Positions 25,361 through 34,891 of a DNA stretch of 64,000 bases are shown one piece after another; the stretch's first letter is position 1; every line of letters begins with the position of its first letter. Source of the DNA: a beta proteobacterium AAP65 (GTDB lineage: Bacteria > Pseudomonadota > Gammaproteobacteria > Burkholderiales > Burkholderiaceae_C). The notes below the pieces were generated by a model. The model was given only the letters and a program-made list of their open reading frames with translations, did not search any database and had not been told where the DNA came from. Made by a program: the position numbers and the translations under genes. The DNA lies in NCBI GenBank assembly GCA_001295865.1, contig LJHW01000006.1, forward strand, positions 186,001 through 250,000, in the 5' to 3' direction.

Positions 25361-27505
25361 ATGAACACCTTCCTTCCGCGCCTCTCGGCGCTCAGCCTGG
25401 CCCTGGGTCTGGCTTTCGGGCTGGCCCTGCCGGCCTTGGCCCAGAGCCGCGCCGCCGCGCCGTCCAGCGACGACATCTACCAGCAGCTGGAAGCTGAAAA
25501 GAGCGTCTACAACGTCTACAAGGCCTACTACCCCAGCCGCGAGGTGGCACGCAAGGCGGCCATCACCTTCCACGCGCAGCTGCTGGAAAGCGATTACCAG
25601 GCCGGCTTTCTCATCATGCAGCTCGACGAGCGCGAGATGCGCCAGCTGCAGCGCTTCGGCTTCCGCTTCGAGCGCGCCACCGAGTTCATCGAACGCCGCA
25701 ACCGCGCGCTGAGCGAGTTCCAGATCGAGCGCACGCGCCGCATCGCGGGCCAGGCCGAGCCGCTGTCCATCCCGGGTTACGCCTGCTACGAAACGGTGGA
25801 AGAGACCTTCGCCGCCGGTGATGCGCTGATCGCCGCACAACCCACGCTGGCCGGCTGGGTGACAGCCGGCAGCAGCTGGCTGAAGACGCAAGGCCAGGGC
25901 GGCTACGACATCAAGGTGCTCAAGCTCACCAACAGTGCCGTGGCGGCGCCCGAAGGCACGGCCAAGCCCAAGCTCTTCCTGAACAGCGCCATCCACGCCC
26001 GCGAATACACCACCGCGCCGCTGGTGCTGGAGTTCGCACGCTGGCTGGTCAACGGCTACGGCGTGAACGCCGACGCCACGTGGATCCTCGACCACCACGA
26101 GGTGCACCTGATGTTCCACACCAACCCCGACGGCCGCAAACGCGCCGAAACGGGCTTGAGCTGGCGCAAGAACGTCAACAACAACTTCTGCGCCAACAGC
26201 AACACACGCGGCGTCGACCTCAACCGCAACTTCAGCTTCGAGTGGAACAGCACGGCCGGCCAGGGCAGCAGCGGCAGCGCCTGCAGCCTGACCTACCGCG
26301 GCCCTTCGGCCGGCAGCGAGCCCGAGACGCAAGCGGTGCAGAACTACGCACGCAGCCTCTGGCCCGACCGCCGCGGCCCCGGCGTGAACGACGCCGCACC
26401 GGCCGACACCAGCGGCATCCACATCGACATCCACAGCTACAGCCAGCTGGTGCTCTGGCCCTGGGGCGCCACCGCCTCGCCGGCGCCCAACGGCACCGCG
26501 CTGCAGACGCTGGGCCGGCGTTTTGCGTGGTTCAACGGCTACCAGCCCACGCAGTCCATCGGCCTGTACCCCACCGACGGCACCAGCGACGGCCCGAGCT
26601 ACGGCGAGCTGGGCGTGGCGGCTTTCACCTTCGAGCTCGGCACGGCGTTTTTCCAGAGCTGCTCGGTCTACGAGAACACGGTCAAGCCGGGCAACCTGCC
26701 GGCGCTGGTCTACGCCGCCAAGGTGGTGCGCACGCCCTACATCACGCCTGGCGGGCCCGAGGTGACGGCGCTGGCGCTGGAAGGCAATGCCAGCGGCAGC
26801 GGCGTGGCCGCCGGCACGGCCGTGGCCTTGACGGCCAGCGCTACCGACGCGCGCTTCAACCAGACCAACGGCACCGAGGCCACGCAGGCCGTGAGCGCGG
26901 CCGAATACACCATCGACACCCCTCCCTGGGACGCCGCGGCCGTGCCGCGTGTGCTGCAGGCCGCCGATGGGAGCTTCAACACCTCCACCGAGGCTTTGGC
27001 CGGCAGCATCAACACCGCGGGCCTGGCGCCTGGCCGCCACACGGTGTTCGTGCAGGCGCGTGACGCCGGCGGCACCTGGGGCCCGGTCTCGGCCGTCTTC
27101 CTGAACGTGACGCCGTCGGTGGTGACGCAGCTGCCCGAGGTGGAGAGCAACGGCCTGCCGCGCCTGGCGCAGGCGGTGGCGGTGTTCCCGTCGCTCATCA
27201 ACGCGACCATGGACACGCCGGAGCGCAGCGAACGCAGCGACACCGACTACTTCCGCGTCGAGCTCGGTGCCGGCAAGACGCTGACGGCGGTGATGACCCC
27301 CAACGCCGGCGGCGACTACAACGCCGAGCTGCAGAACAGCACCGGCCAGCGCCTGGCCGCGAACTTCCTGGGCACCGGCCAGGTGGAGACCGTGAGCACC
27401 ACCAACACCGGCAGCGCCGCGATGACGGTCTATGTGCGGGTGGGTTACGTCAGCGGTGGCAAGGGGCCGGTGGACGGCCGCTACACGCTGGGCCTGGCGC
27501 AGTAA
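25361..27505 (+). CDS. Secreted M14 zinc carboxypeptidase with C-terminal PPC domain
   Basis: Predicted 714-residue exported metallocarboxypeptidase. A signal peptide (residues 1-29, ending PALAQ) and a propeptide-like region (to about 170) precede the M14 domain (about 180-465). Zinc ligands are in NSAIHAREYTT (the H-x-x-E pair) and HIDIHSYSQL (His); substrate-binding Arg/Asn are in HTNPDGRKRAE and GVDLNRNFSFEW; the catalytic Glu is in FTFELGTAFF. Beyond this lie an Ig-like region (about 470-590) and a C-terminal bacterial pre-peptidase (PPC) domain (about 605-714, with DTDYFRVELGAGKTLTAVMTP). It removes C-terminal residues from peptides outside the cytoplasm. The C25 endopeptidase upstream would be a functional complement. 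Confidence 0.92.
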   Translation: MNTFLPRLSALSLALGLAFGLALPALAQSRAAAPSSDDIYQQLEAEKSVYNVYKAYYPSREVARKAAITFHAQLLESDYQAGFLIMQLDEREMRQLQRFGFRFERATEFIERRNRALSEFQIERTRRIAGQAEPLSIPGYACYETVEETFAAGDALIAAQPTLAGWVTAGSSWLKTQGQGGYDIKVLKLTNSAVAAPEGTAKPKLFLNSAIHAREYTTAPLVLEFARWLVNGYGVNADATWILDHHEVHLMFHTNPDGRKRAETGLSWRKNVNNNFCANSNTRGVDLNRNFSFEWNSTAGQGSSGSACSLTYRGPSAGSEPETQAVQNYARSLWPDRRGPGVNDAAPADTSGIHIDIHSYSQLVLWPWGATASPAPNGTALQTLGRRFAWFNGYQPTQSIGLYPTDGTSDGPSYGELGVAAFTFELGTAFFQSCSVYENTVKPGNLPALVYAAKVVRTPYITPGGPEVTALALEGNASGSGVAAGTAVALTASATDARFNQTNGTEATQAVSAAEYTIDTPPWDAAAVPRVLQAADGSFNTSTEALAGSINTAGLAPGRHTVFVQARDAGGTWGPVSAVFLNVTPSVVTQLPEVESNGLPRLAQAVAVFPSLINATMDTPERSERSDTDYFRVELGAGKTLTAVMTPNAGGDYNAELQNSTGQRLAANFLGTGQVETVSTTNTGSAAMTVYVRVGYVSGGKGPVDGRYTLGLAQ

Positions 27506-27523
27506 CTGGCGCCGCAGGGCGCG

Positions 27524-29410
27524 TCAGATCTCGATTTTGGTGCCCAGCTCGACGATGCGGTTCGTCGGCAGGTGCAAGAAATCGGCCGCGGCGGCGGCGT
27601 TGCGGTGCATGCTGGCGAAGAGTTTTTCGCGCCACAGCGGCATGCCGCCGCCGAAGCTGGGCACCACGGTGTCGCGGCTCAGGAAGTAGCTGGTCTCCAT
27701 CTCTTCCAGGTTCACGCCGCGGCCGGCCAGCAGGGCCAGAGCCTCGGGCACGTCGGGCTCGTTCTTGAAGCCGAAGTGCAGCGTGACTTGCCAGCAGTCG
27801 TGGCCCAGCGGCTCGATCTGGCAGCGTTTGTCGAAGCCTATCCACGGTACCTCGTGGTGCTGCACGGTCACGAAGAGGTTCTGCTCGTGCAGCACCTTGT
27901 TGTGCTTGAGGTTGTGCAGCAGCGCAAAAGGTGTGCTGCCCTGCTCGGCGTTGAGAAACACCGCGGTGCCGGCCACGCGCGTGGGCGGGCTGATGAAGAG
28001 CGATTCGAGGAAGGGCTCCAGCTCGATGGCCTCTTCACGCAGGCGTGAGCCCAGCAGCGCACGGCCGCGCTGCCAGGTCACCATCAGCGTGAACATGGCC
28101 ACGCCGATGAGCAGCGGGAACCAGCCGCCTTCCAGCACCTTCACGGCATTGGCCGCGAAGAAGGTGATGTCCACCAGGAAGAAGAAGCCCGTGGCACCCA
28201 CGCACAGCGCCAGCGGCAGCTTCCAGGCGTAGCGGATGACGAAGAAGGTCATCACCGTGGTGATGCTCATGTCGATGGTGACGGCAATGCCGTAGGCGCT
28301 GGCCAGCGCGCCGCTGCTGCCGAACACCACCACCGCGAACACCACGCAACCGTACAGCGCCCAGTTCACGAAGGGCACGTAGATCTGGCCGGTTTCGCGC
28401 ACGTTCGTGTGCAGGATGCGCAGCCGCGGCAGGTAGCCGAGCTGCGTGGCCTGCTTGGTGACGGAGAACGCCGCGGTGATCAGCGCCTGCGAAGCAATGA
28501 CGGTGGCGAGCGTGGCCAGCGCAATGAGCGGGAACAGCGCCCACTGCGGCGCCATCTCGTAGAACGGGTTCTTCACGTTCTCGGGGTGCAGCAGCAACAT
28601 CGCGCCTTGGCCGAAGTAGTTCAGCACCAGCGCCGGCATCACCACGCTGAACCAAGCCAGGCGGATGGGCTTGCGGCCGAAGTGCCCGAGGTCGGCGTAC
28701 AGCGCTTCGGCGCCTGTGACACACAGCACCACCGCGCCCAAAGCGACGAAAGCCGTGCCCGGGTGCGCCACCATGAAGCCCAGCGCGTAATGCGGCGACA
28801 GCGCCACCAGCACCGCCGGGTTCTTGACGATGTGCACCACGCCCAGCAGCGCCAGCACGCCGAACCACACCAGCGTCACGGGCCCGAACAGCCGCCCCAC
28901 CACCGCGGTGCCGAAGCGCTGGGCCCAGAACAGCAGTGTCAGCACGGCCAGCGTGATGGGCACCACGTAGCGGTGCAGCGCGGGAGCGGCCACCTCCAGC
29001 CCTTCCACCGCCGAGAGCACGCTGATGGCCGGCGTGATGACGCCGTCGCCGAAGAAGATGGCGGTGCCGAAGATGCCCAGCAGCAGCAGCCGCTCGCGCA
29101 GCTTGGGGTGCTCTTTCACGGCCTGCGATGCCAGCGCCAGCATCGCGATGAGGCCGCCTTCGCCGTGGTTGTCGGCGCGCAGGATGAGTACCACGTACTT
29201 CAGCGACACCACCACCGTGAGTGTCCAGAACACCAGCGAGAGGATGCCCAGGATGTTCTCGGGCGACAGCGGCACGCGGCCGTGCGCGAAGACTTCCTTC
29301 AGCGCGTAGAGCGGGCTGGTGCCGATGTCGCCGTAGACCACGCCGATGGCGGCGATGGTCAGCGCAGCCAGGGCGGCGGGCGTGTGGGTCTGCGGGCGTT
29401 CGCGGCTCAT
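27524..29410 (-). CDS. kup: Kup potassium uptake protein
   Basis: Predicted 628-residue K+/H+ symporter of the KUP/HAK family. The start [41 protein letters not shown] shows the family signature in helix 1 ([13 protein letters not shown]). Other family blocks are [36 protein letters not shown] and [19 protein letters not shown]. About 12 helices are followed by a soluble C-terminal domain of about 160 residues. ATG 29410 is chosen because the upstream extension lacks family similarity. Its 3' end faces the carboxypeptidase gene with an 18-bp gap. It lies downstream of gshA on the same strand, separated by two tandem hairpins. Confidence 0.95.
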   Translation of the reverse strand: MSRERPQTHTPAALAALTIAAIGVVYGDIGTSPLYALKEVFAHGRVPLSPENILGILSLVFWTLTVVVSLKYVVLILRADNHGEGGLIAMLALASQAVKEHPKLRERLLLLGIFGTAIFFGDGVITPAISVLSAVEGLEVAAPALHRYVVPITLAVLTLLFWAQRFGTAVVGRLFGPVTLVWFGVLALLGVVHIVKNPAVLVALSPHYALGFMVAHPGTAFVALGAVVLCVTGAEALYADLGHFGRKPIRLAWFSVVMPALVLNYFGQGAMLLLHPENVKNPFYEMAPQWALFPLIALATLATVIASQALITAAFSVTKQATQLGYLPRLRILHTNVRETGQIYVPFVNWALYGCVVFAVVVFGSSGALASAYGIAVTIDMSITTVMTFFVIRYAWKLPLALCVGATGFFFLVDITFFAANAVKVLEGGWFPLLIGVAMFTLMVTWQRGRALLGSRLREEAIELEPFLESLFISPPTRVAGTAVFLNAEQGSTPFALLHNLKHNKVLHEQNLFVTVQHHEVPWIGFDKRCQIEPLGHDCWQVTLHFGFKNEPDVPEALALLAGRGVNLEEMETSYFLSRDTVVPSFGGGMPLWREKLFASMHRNAAAAADFLHLPTNRIVELGTKIEI

Positions 29411-29489
29411 GGTGAGCCGCGCATTGTGCGCCCGCGGCGTGAGGCTGTGGTGCGGTGCAGCATCGCTGCGCGGACTCATCCGCACTCAT

Positions 29490-29553
29490 GCCTTGCGGCG
29501 TGAAATCGCCGCAAGGCCTTCGCCAGCCGTGCAAGGCCTTCTGGCCTTGCACG
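29490..29553. terminator. Two tandem perfect hairpins between gshA and kup
   Basis: Hairpin one: GCCTTGCGGCG (29490-29500), loop TGAAAT, CGCCGCAAGGC (29507-29517), 11 perfect pairs. Hairpin two: CGTGCAAGGCC (29528-29538), loop TTCT, GGCCTTGCACG (29543-29553), 11 perfect pairs. They lie just after the gshA stop (read leftwards) and before kup. Both share the core GCAAGGC. No T-run follows, so they may act by stalling, RNA stabilisation or as a Rho-assisted terminator. Confidence 0.65.
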
Positions 29554-29560
29554 TGCGGGC

Positions 29561-30850
29561 TCAGTCATAGCTCTCGGCGTCGGGGTCGGTGGCTTCCAGT
29601 TCGTAGGCCGCGGCCAGCATCGCCAGGCGGCCGATCACGCCGTACATGTAGAAGCGGTTCGGCGCGCTGGCGCCAGGCTTGCTGCCCGGCTTGGGCAGCG
29701 TGTGGCTGCCGGCAAAGGCCAGCGGCACGTAGCGCGAGCCAGGGGCGCACAGCCCTTCGTCGATGCCGCGCTCGGCGTGCACGCGGTAGAAGCCGCCGAC
29801 CACGTAGCGGTCGATCATCATCACCACCGGCTCGGCCACGGCGTCGTTCATGCGCTCGTAGGTGGGCACGCCTTCCTGGATGATCACCTCGTCGGGCACC
29901 TGGCCCTCGCCGACCAGGCCTTCACGGCCGCGCATCACACGTTCGCGGTCGTCGAGTTCTTTCACGTCGCGCACGGTCAGGATGCCCTGGCCGGCCGCGT
30001 TGTCGGCCTTCACCACGACAAACGGCTTCTCGTTGATGCCGTATTCCTTGTACTTGCGGCGCACCTTGGTCAGCAGGGCGTCGACGTTGCTCTTCACACA
30101 GTCCAGCCCGCTGGGGGTGTCGAAATCGACCTTGCCGCACTGGCCGTGCATGGGGTTGATGAGCCAGGGGTCCATGCCCAGCAGCTTGGCGAACTTCTTG
30201 GCCACTTCTTCGTAGCTCTGGAAGTGCCGGCTCTTGCGGCGCACGCCCCAGCCCGCGTGCAGCGGCGGTAGCAGGTATTGCTCGTGCAGGTGCTGCAGCG
30301 CGCGCGGCACGCCGCCGGAGAGGTCGTTGTTCAGCAGGATGGTGCAGGGGTCGAAGTCCTTCAGCCCCAGGCGGCCGCGGTTGCGCAGCAGCGGCTCCAG
30401 CGTGAGTTCGCTGCCGTCGGGCAGCGTCATCGGCACGGGCGCGGTGAGTTCGGGGTCCATCGAGCCCAGGCGCACGTTCAGGCCCGCCTGGTTGAAAATC
30501 TGCACCAGCTGCGCCACGTTCTGCAGGTAGAAGCTGTTGCTGCGCTGCTCGGGGATGAGCAGCAGGTTCTTGGCCTCGGGGCAGATCTTCTCGATGGCCG
30601 CCATCGCTGCCTGCACTGCCAGCGGCAGCATCTCGGGCGTGAGGTTGTTGAAGGTGCTGGGGAAGAGGTTGGTGTCCACCGGCGCCAGCTTGAAGCCGGC
30701 GTTGCGCAGGTCGGCCGAGGTGTAGAAGGGCGGCGTGTGCTCCATCCACTCCAGCCGGAACCAGCGTTCGATGGCCGGCATCGACTCAAGGATGCGCTGC
30801 TCGAGCTCGTTGATGGGCCCGTTCAGGGCGGTGGTGAGGTGGGGAACCAT
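29561..30850 (-). CDS. gshA: Glutamate-cysteine ligase (proteobacterial type)
   Basis: Predicted 429-residue enzyme for the first step of glutathione synthesis, ATP-dependent joining of L-glutamate and L-cysteine. The sequence fits the beta/gamma-proteobacterial family that is unlike E. coli GshA; recognisable blocks are TNLFPSTFNNLTPEMLPL, LLLIPEQRSNSFYLQNV, GWGVRRKSRHFQSYEEVAKKFAKLLGMDPWLINP and FVVVKADNAAGQGILTVRD. The start MVPHLTTALNGPI at 30850 is the usual one; the frame upstream is a shadow. A 9-bp hairpin (30868-30889) lies 17 bp before the ATG in the leader. Glutathione synthase (gshB), which often follows, is absent here; kup follows instead. Confidence 0.92.
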   Translation of the reverse strand: MVPHLTTALNGPINELEQRILESMPAIERWFRLEWMEHTPPFYTSADLRNAGFKLAPVDTNLFPSTFNNLTPEMLPLAVQAAMAAIEKICPEAKNLLLIPEQRSNSFYLQNVAQLVQIFNQAGLNVRLGSMDPELTAPVPMTLPDGSELTLEPLLRNRGRLGLKDFDPCTILLNNDLSGGVPRALQHLHEQYLLPPLHAGWGVRRKSRHFQSYEEVAKKFAKLLGMDPWLINPMHGQCGKVDFDTPSGLDCVKSNVDALLTKVRRKYKEYGINEKPFVVVKADNAAGQGILTVRDVKELDDRERVMRGREGLVGEGQVPDEVIIQEGVPTYERMNDAVAEPVVMMIDRYVVGGFYRVHAERGIDEGLCAPGSRYVPLAFAGSHTLPKPGSKPGASAPNRFYMYGVIGRLAMLAAAYELEATDPDAESYD

Positions 30851-30867
30851 GGCGCGTGCTCGGTAGG

Positions 30868-30889
30868 TCTGCGGCCAAAGGGCCGCAGA
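30868..30889. promoter_or_regulatory. Leader hairpin upstream of gshA
   Basis: TCTGCGGCC (30868-30876) pairs perfectly with GGCCGCAGA (30881-30889) around the loop AAAG. It sits 17 bp before the gshA start codon, close to the ribosome-binding region, where it could affect translation start. A further small dyad, TGGCGCT-g-AGCGCCA, lies at 30920-30934. Confidence 0.45.
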
Positions 30890-30949
30890 GAGCCGGGAAT
30901 TCTGCCCGACCCCGCCAACTGGCGCTGAGCGCCACCGCGCACGAGGCAA

Positions 30950-30981
30950 CGAAAAGGGCGCCCAGAAGGGCGCCCTTTTCG
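30950..30981. terminator. Intrinsic-type terminator between amtB and gshA
   Basis: CGAAAAGGGCGCCC (30950-30963) and GGGCGCCCTTTTCG (30968-30981) form a perfect 14-bp stem with the loop AGAA. The 3' arm ends in TTTT on either strand, so it is a good bidirectional terminator. It would end the glnK-amtB transcript or separate it from gshA. Confidence 0.78.
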
Positions 30982-31032
30982 AGCCTCGCCGAGATGACGC
31001 GCGGGCGGAGCCCGTCGTGTCGATCGAGGCGA

Positions 31033-31080
31033 GATATTCGAGCACCCGGGCCCGCCAAGGGCCCGGGTGTCCCGAATATC
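31033..31080. terminator. Long two-tier hairpin overlapping the amtB stop codon
   Basis: Inner arms CACCCGGGCCC (31043-31053) and GGGCCCGGGTG (31059-31069) pair perfectly around GCCAA. Outer arms GATATTCG (31033-31040) and CGAATATC (31073-31080) also pair perfectly across small internal bulges. The outer arm includes part of the amtB stop codon. This is probably an RNA 3'-end structure for the amtB message. Confidence 0.65.
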
Positions 31081-32584
31081 ACTTGTTGTACGCGGTCTCG
31101 CCGTGCGACGTGATATCCAGACCTTCGCGCTCTTCGTCTTCCGGCACGCGCAGGCCCACCGTCAGGTCGACGATCTTGTAGGCGATGAAGGCCACCACCG
31201 CCGAGATGATCACGGTGTAGATGATGCCCTGCGCCTGGATCCACAGCTGCGCGCCGATGCCGGGGAACACACCGCACTTGTTCTCGATGTAGTCGCAGGC
31301 ACCCAGGCCGCCGAGGTCGGGGCTGGCAAACACACCGGTCAGCAGCGCGCCGATGATGCCGCCCACGCCGTGCACGCCGAACACGTCCAGCGAGTCGTCG
31401 GCGCCCAGCATCTTCTTCAGGCCGCTCACGCCCCACAGGCAGACCAGGCCGGAGACCAGGCCGATGACCAGCGCACCGCCCACACCGACGAAGCCGCAAG
31501 CCGGGGTGATGGCCACCAGGCCGGCCACCGCGCCCGAAGCCGCACCCAGCATCGAAGCCTTGCCCTTGAGCAGGGCCTCACCGGCCGTCCACGAGAGCGT
31601 GGCGGCGGCGGTGGCGACCACCGTGTTCACGAAGGCCAGCGAAGCGATGCCGTTGGCTTCCAGGTTGGAACCGGCGTTGAAGCCGAACCAGCCCACCCAA
31701 AGCAGCGAGGCACCCACCATGGTCAGCGGCAGGCTGTGCGGGGCCATGGCTTCCTTGCCGTAGCCCACGCGCTTGCCGATCATGTAGGCGCCCACCAGGC
31801 CCGCCACGGCGGCGTTGATGTGCACCACGGTGCCGCCGGCGAAGTCGAGCGCGCCCTTGGCCCACATGAAGCCGGCAGCGGCCGTCACCTTCTCCAGGCT
31901 GGCGGCGTCGGTGATGGCGTCAGGGCCGTCCCAGTACCAGACCATGTGCGCCACCGGCAGGTAGCTGAAGGTGAACCAGATCACCGCGAACAGCAGCACC
32001 GCGCTGAACTTGATGCGCTCGGCGAAGGCGCCGACGATCAGCGCCACCGTGATGGCCGCGAAAGTGCCCTGGAAGGCCACGAAGCTCAGCTCGGGGATGT
32101 AGACGCCCTTGCTGAAGGTGGCGGCGATGCTGTCTGGCGTGACCCCCTTCAGGAAGAGTTTGTCGAAACCGCCGAAGAAGGGGCTGCCGCCGGTGAAGGC
32201 CACGCTGTAGCCGTACACGACCCACAGCACCGAGATCAGCGAGAAGATCATGAAGACCTGCATCAGCACCGACAGCATGTTCTTGCTGCGCACCAGGCCG
32301 CCGTAGAAGAGCGCCAGGCCGGGGATGGTCATCAGGATGACCAGCATCGTGGCCATGGTCATGAAGGCGGTGTCGCCCTTGTTGGGCACGGGCGCCGCGG
32401 CGGCAGCCGGGGCGGCCTCGGCGGCCGGTGCCGCGGCTTCGGCGGCGGCAGGGGCCGACGCTGCAGCATCCATCACGGCAGAAGCCGCGGCAGCGGCCGA
32501 TGCGGCGGCGTCTTGTGCCCAGGCGCTGCCGCCCAGGCCCAGGAGCGCAACGCCCAGGGTCATCAAAGCAAGGAGTTTTTTCAT
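31079..32584 (-). CDS. amtB: Ammonium transporter AmtB
   Basis: Predicted 501-residue ammonium channel. A signal peptide (residues 1-23, ending GSAWA) is followed by an unusually long Ala-rich extracellular N-terminus (about 24-75), then 11 hydrophobic helices. Family blocks are present: LALFYGGLVRSKNMLSVLMQ, WKGALDFAGG-type MWAKGALDFAGGTVVHINAAVAGLVGA (first twin-His region), and DSLDVFGVHGVGGIIGALLTGVF (second twin-His region). The C-terminal cytoplasmic tail is short (LRVPEDEEREGLDITSHGE), which is the GlnK-contact region. It follows glnK by 26 bp and shares the NtrC/sigma-54 promoter at 33082-33202. Confidence 0.96.
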   Translation of the reverse strand: MKKLLALMTLGVALLGLGGSAWAQDAAASAAAAASAVMDAAASAPAAAEAAAPAAEAAPAAAAAPVPNKGDTAFMTMATMLVILMTIPGLALFYGGLVRSKNMLSVLMQVFMIFSLISVLWVVYGYSVAFTGGSPFFGGFDKLFLKGVTPDSIAATFSKGVYIPELSFVAFQGTFAAITVALIVGAFAERIKFSAVLLFAVIWFTFSYLPVAHMVWYWDGPDAITDAASLEKVTAAAGFMWAKGALDFAGGTVVHINAAVAGLVGAYMIGKRVGYGKEAMAPHSLPLTMVGASLLWVGWFGFNAGSNLEANGIASLAFVNTVVATAAATLSWTAGEALLKGKASMLGAASGAVAGLVAITPACGFVGVGGALVIGLVSGLVCLWGVSGLKKMLGADDSLDVFGVHGVGGIIGALLTGVFASPDLGGLGACDYIENKCGVFPGIGAQLWIQAQGIIYTVIISAVVAFIAYKIVDLTVGLRVPEDEEREGLDITSHGETAYNK

Positions 32585-32610
32585 TTGCGTGCTCTCGTGG
32601 GGGTGCGTGC

Positions 32611-32961
<351 letters not shown>

Positions 32962-33081
32962 TTAGATACGGTGGACAAGCCCTGGCGCTGCGCAGGTGCC
33001 GGGGCTCGGGGGTTCTGAAATTCGAAACGGGGTGGGGTCGATCGGGCAGCCCGCCTTGTGGGCCGGTCTGGCGGGCAGGTT

Positions 33082-33097
33082 TGCAGGTTCCATGCCA
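33082..33097 (-). promoter_or_regulatory. Sigma-54 promoter for glnK-amtB
   Basis: On the minus strand the sequence reads TGGCAT-GGAAC-CTGCA. The GG and GC are separated by exactly 10 bases, and the match to the consensus TGGCAC-N5-TTGCA is close. Transcription would start about 12 bp downstream, giving a leader of about 120 nt before the glnK ATG at 32949. Confidence 0.8.
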
Positions 33098-33159
33098 CAG
33101 CGCAGGCGGCCTCGCACCACCCCGGCGGGCGGTGGCCCTCGGAAGGGTGAGCATTTGCC

Positions 33160-33202
33160 GCACCAATCTTGTGCGCCCACCCCCTTCGCACGCTCTTGGT
33201 GC
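33160..33202. promoter_or_regulatory. Two NtrC-type enhancer sites
   Basis: Two copies of GCAC-N7-GTGC lie at 33160-33174 (spacer CAATCTT) and 33188-33202 (spacer GCTCTTG), centred 28 bp apart. GCAC-N7-GTGC is the core of the NtrC consensus. They lie about 65-105 bp upstream of the sigma-54 promoter of glnK-amtB, a normal enhancer distance. NtrC itself is not encoded in the window. Confidence 0.78.
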
Positions 33203-33258
33203 GGATACCGGGCCGCCCAGCGGCTGCCGAGAATTTCCGCCACACAAGGGAGGTGGCG

Positions 33259-34785
33259 ATGACGCTGGCGGTGGTGATGAGCCGGGCCCTCGACGGCCTG
33301 GAGGCGCCCGAGGTGCACGTGGAAGTGCAACTCGCCAACGGCCTGCCGAGTTTCACGCTCGTGGGCCTGGCCGACACCGAGGTGAAAGAGTCGCGTGAAC
33401 GGGTGCGCGCGGCGCTGCAGCAAAGCGGCTTCAGCTTCCCGCACAACAAACGCATCACCGTGAACCTGGCGCCGGCCGACCTGCCCAAGGAGAGCGGGCG
33501 TTTCGATCTGCCCATCGCCTTGGGCATCCTCGCCGCCGCCGGCGAGCTCGACGTGGCGCGCCTGGCCGTCTGCGAGTTTGCGGGCGAACTGTCCTTGGCC
33601 GGAGAACTGCGCCCGGTGCGCGGCGCGCTGGCCCTCGGCCTGGCGGCCCTGCGCCACGGTGCCGGCCGCACCCTGGTGCTGCCCGCGTTGAGCGCCAGTG
33701 CCGCGGCGCAGGTGCCGGGGCTGGACGTGCGCTCGGCCCGCCACCTGGCCGAGGTGGTGGCCGCGCTGCGGCCGGGCGATGCCGCCGAGCCGCTGCCCCT
33801 GGCGCGGCCCGCACCCGCGTCGGCTGCGGGGGGGCCGGCGCTCCCTGATCTGCGCGAGGTCAAGGGCCAGGCCGCCGCCAAGCGCGCGCTGGAGATCGCG
33901 GCGGCCGGCGCGCACAGCCTGCTGCTGGTCGGGCCGCCGGGCACCGGCAAGAGCATGATGGCGCAGCGGCTCGCTGGCCTGCTGCCACCGCTGGCCGATG
34001 AAGAAGCGCTGGCCAGCGCGGCGCTGCGCGGCCTCACCTCGGCCGGGGCCGATGCCCAAGGGCTGGCGCAGCGCCCGGTGCGCTGCCCGCACCACACGGC
34101 CAGCGCGGTGGCGCTGGTGGGCGGGGGTTCGCCGCCGCGGCCGGGCGAAATCTCGCTGGCACACGGCGGCTTGTTGTTTCTCGATGAACTGCCTGAATTC
34201 CCAAGGGCTGCGCTGGAAGCGCTGCGCGAGCCGCTGGAGACCGGCCGCATCACCATCTCGCGCGCAGCGCGGCAGGCCAGCTTTCCGGCGCGCTTCCAAT
34301 TGGTGGCGGCCATGAACCCTTGCCCCTGCGGCTGGTTGGGGGCGGCGGCCACCGGCCGCGTTTGCCGCTGCACACCCGAGGCGGTGGCGCGTTACCAGGG
34401 CAAGCTCTCGGGTCCGCTGCTCGACCGCATCGATCTGCAGGTGGATGTGCGTGCGGCACCGGCGGCCGAATTGCTGGCCCTGGCCGACGGCGAGCCCAGC
34501 GCCGCCGTGGCCGCCCGCGCTGCTGCTGCACGAGAGCGGGCGCTCACCCGCCAGGGTGAACCCAACGCGCGGCTGGAGGCCGGCGCCATCGACCGCCACT
34601 GCGCGCTGGACGAAACCGCCACGCGTTTCGTGCGCAGCGCGGCCGAGACCCTGGGCTGGAGCGGCCGCCGCCTGCACCGCAGCCTGAAGGTGGCGCGCAC
34701 CATCGCCGACCTGGCCGGCGCCGAGGCCGTGGGCACCGTGCACCTGGCCGAGGCCCTGCAGCTGCAGCGGGTGCTGCCGGCCTGA
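33259..34785 (+). CDS. comM: YifB/ComM family Mg-chelatase-like AAA+ ATPase
   Basis: Predicted 508-residue AAA+ ATPase. In naturally competent bacteria ComM is a helicase that promotes branch migration during integration of incoming DNA. The N-terminal ChlI-like domain (MTLAVVMSRALDGLEAPEVHVEVQLANGLPSFTLVGLAD) leads to the AAA+ core with Walker A GPPGTGKSMMAQRL (about residues 232-245) and Walker B LLFLDELPEF. The zinc-like cysteine cluster NPCPCGWLG...CRCTPE and the arginine-rich C-terminal Mg_chelatase_C domain (SGRRLHRSLKVARTIADLAG) are complete. ATG 33259 is preceded by AAGGGAGG. It is transcribed away from glnK. Confidence 0.93.
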   Translation: MTLAVVMSRALDGLEAPEVHVEVQLANGLPSFTLVGLADTEVKESRERVRAALQQSGFSFPHNKRITVNLAPADLPKESGRFDLPIALGILAAAGELDVARLAVCEFAGELSLAGELRPVRGALALGLAALRHGAGRTLVLPALSASAAAQVPGLDVRSARHLAEVVAALRPGDAAEPLPLARPAPASAAGGPALPDLREVKGQAAAKRALEIAAAGAHSLLLVGPPGTGKSMMAQRLAGLLPPLADEEALASAALRGLTSAGADAQGLAQRPVRCPHHTASAVALVGGGSPPRPGEISLAHGGLLFLDELPEFPRAALEALREPLETGRITISRAARQASFPARFQLVAAMNPCPCGWLGAAATGRVCRCTPEAVARYQGKLSGPLLDRIDLQVDVRAAPAAELLALADGEPSAAVAARAAAARERALTRQGEPNARLEAGAIDRHCALDETATRFVRSAAETLGWSGRRLHRSLKVARTIADLAGAEAVGTVHLAEALQLQRVLPA

Positions 34786-34891
34786 AGCTGGCGCGGCGGC
34801 ACCGGGCCACTGGGCCGCCTGGCCGCACCCCGCTGGGCCGCGCCTACACTGCGCCGCCCCCGCAACGCCACCCCATCGCCAGCCCGCCGCC

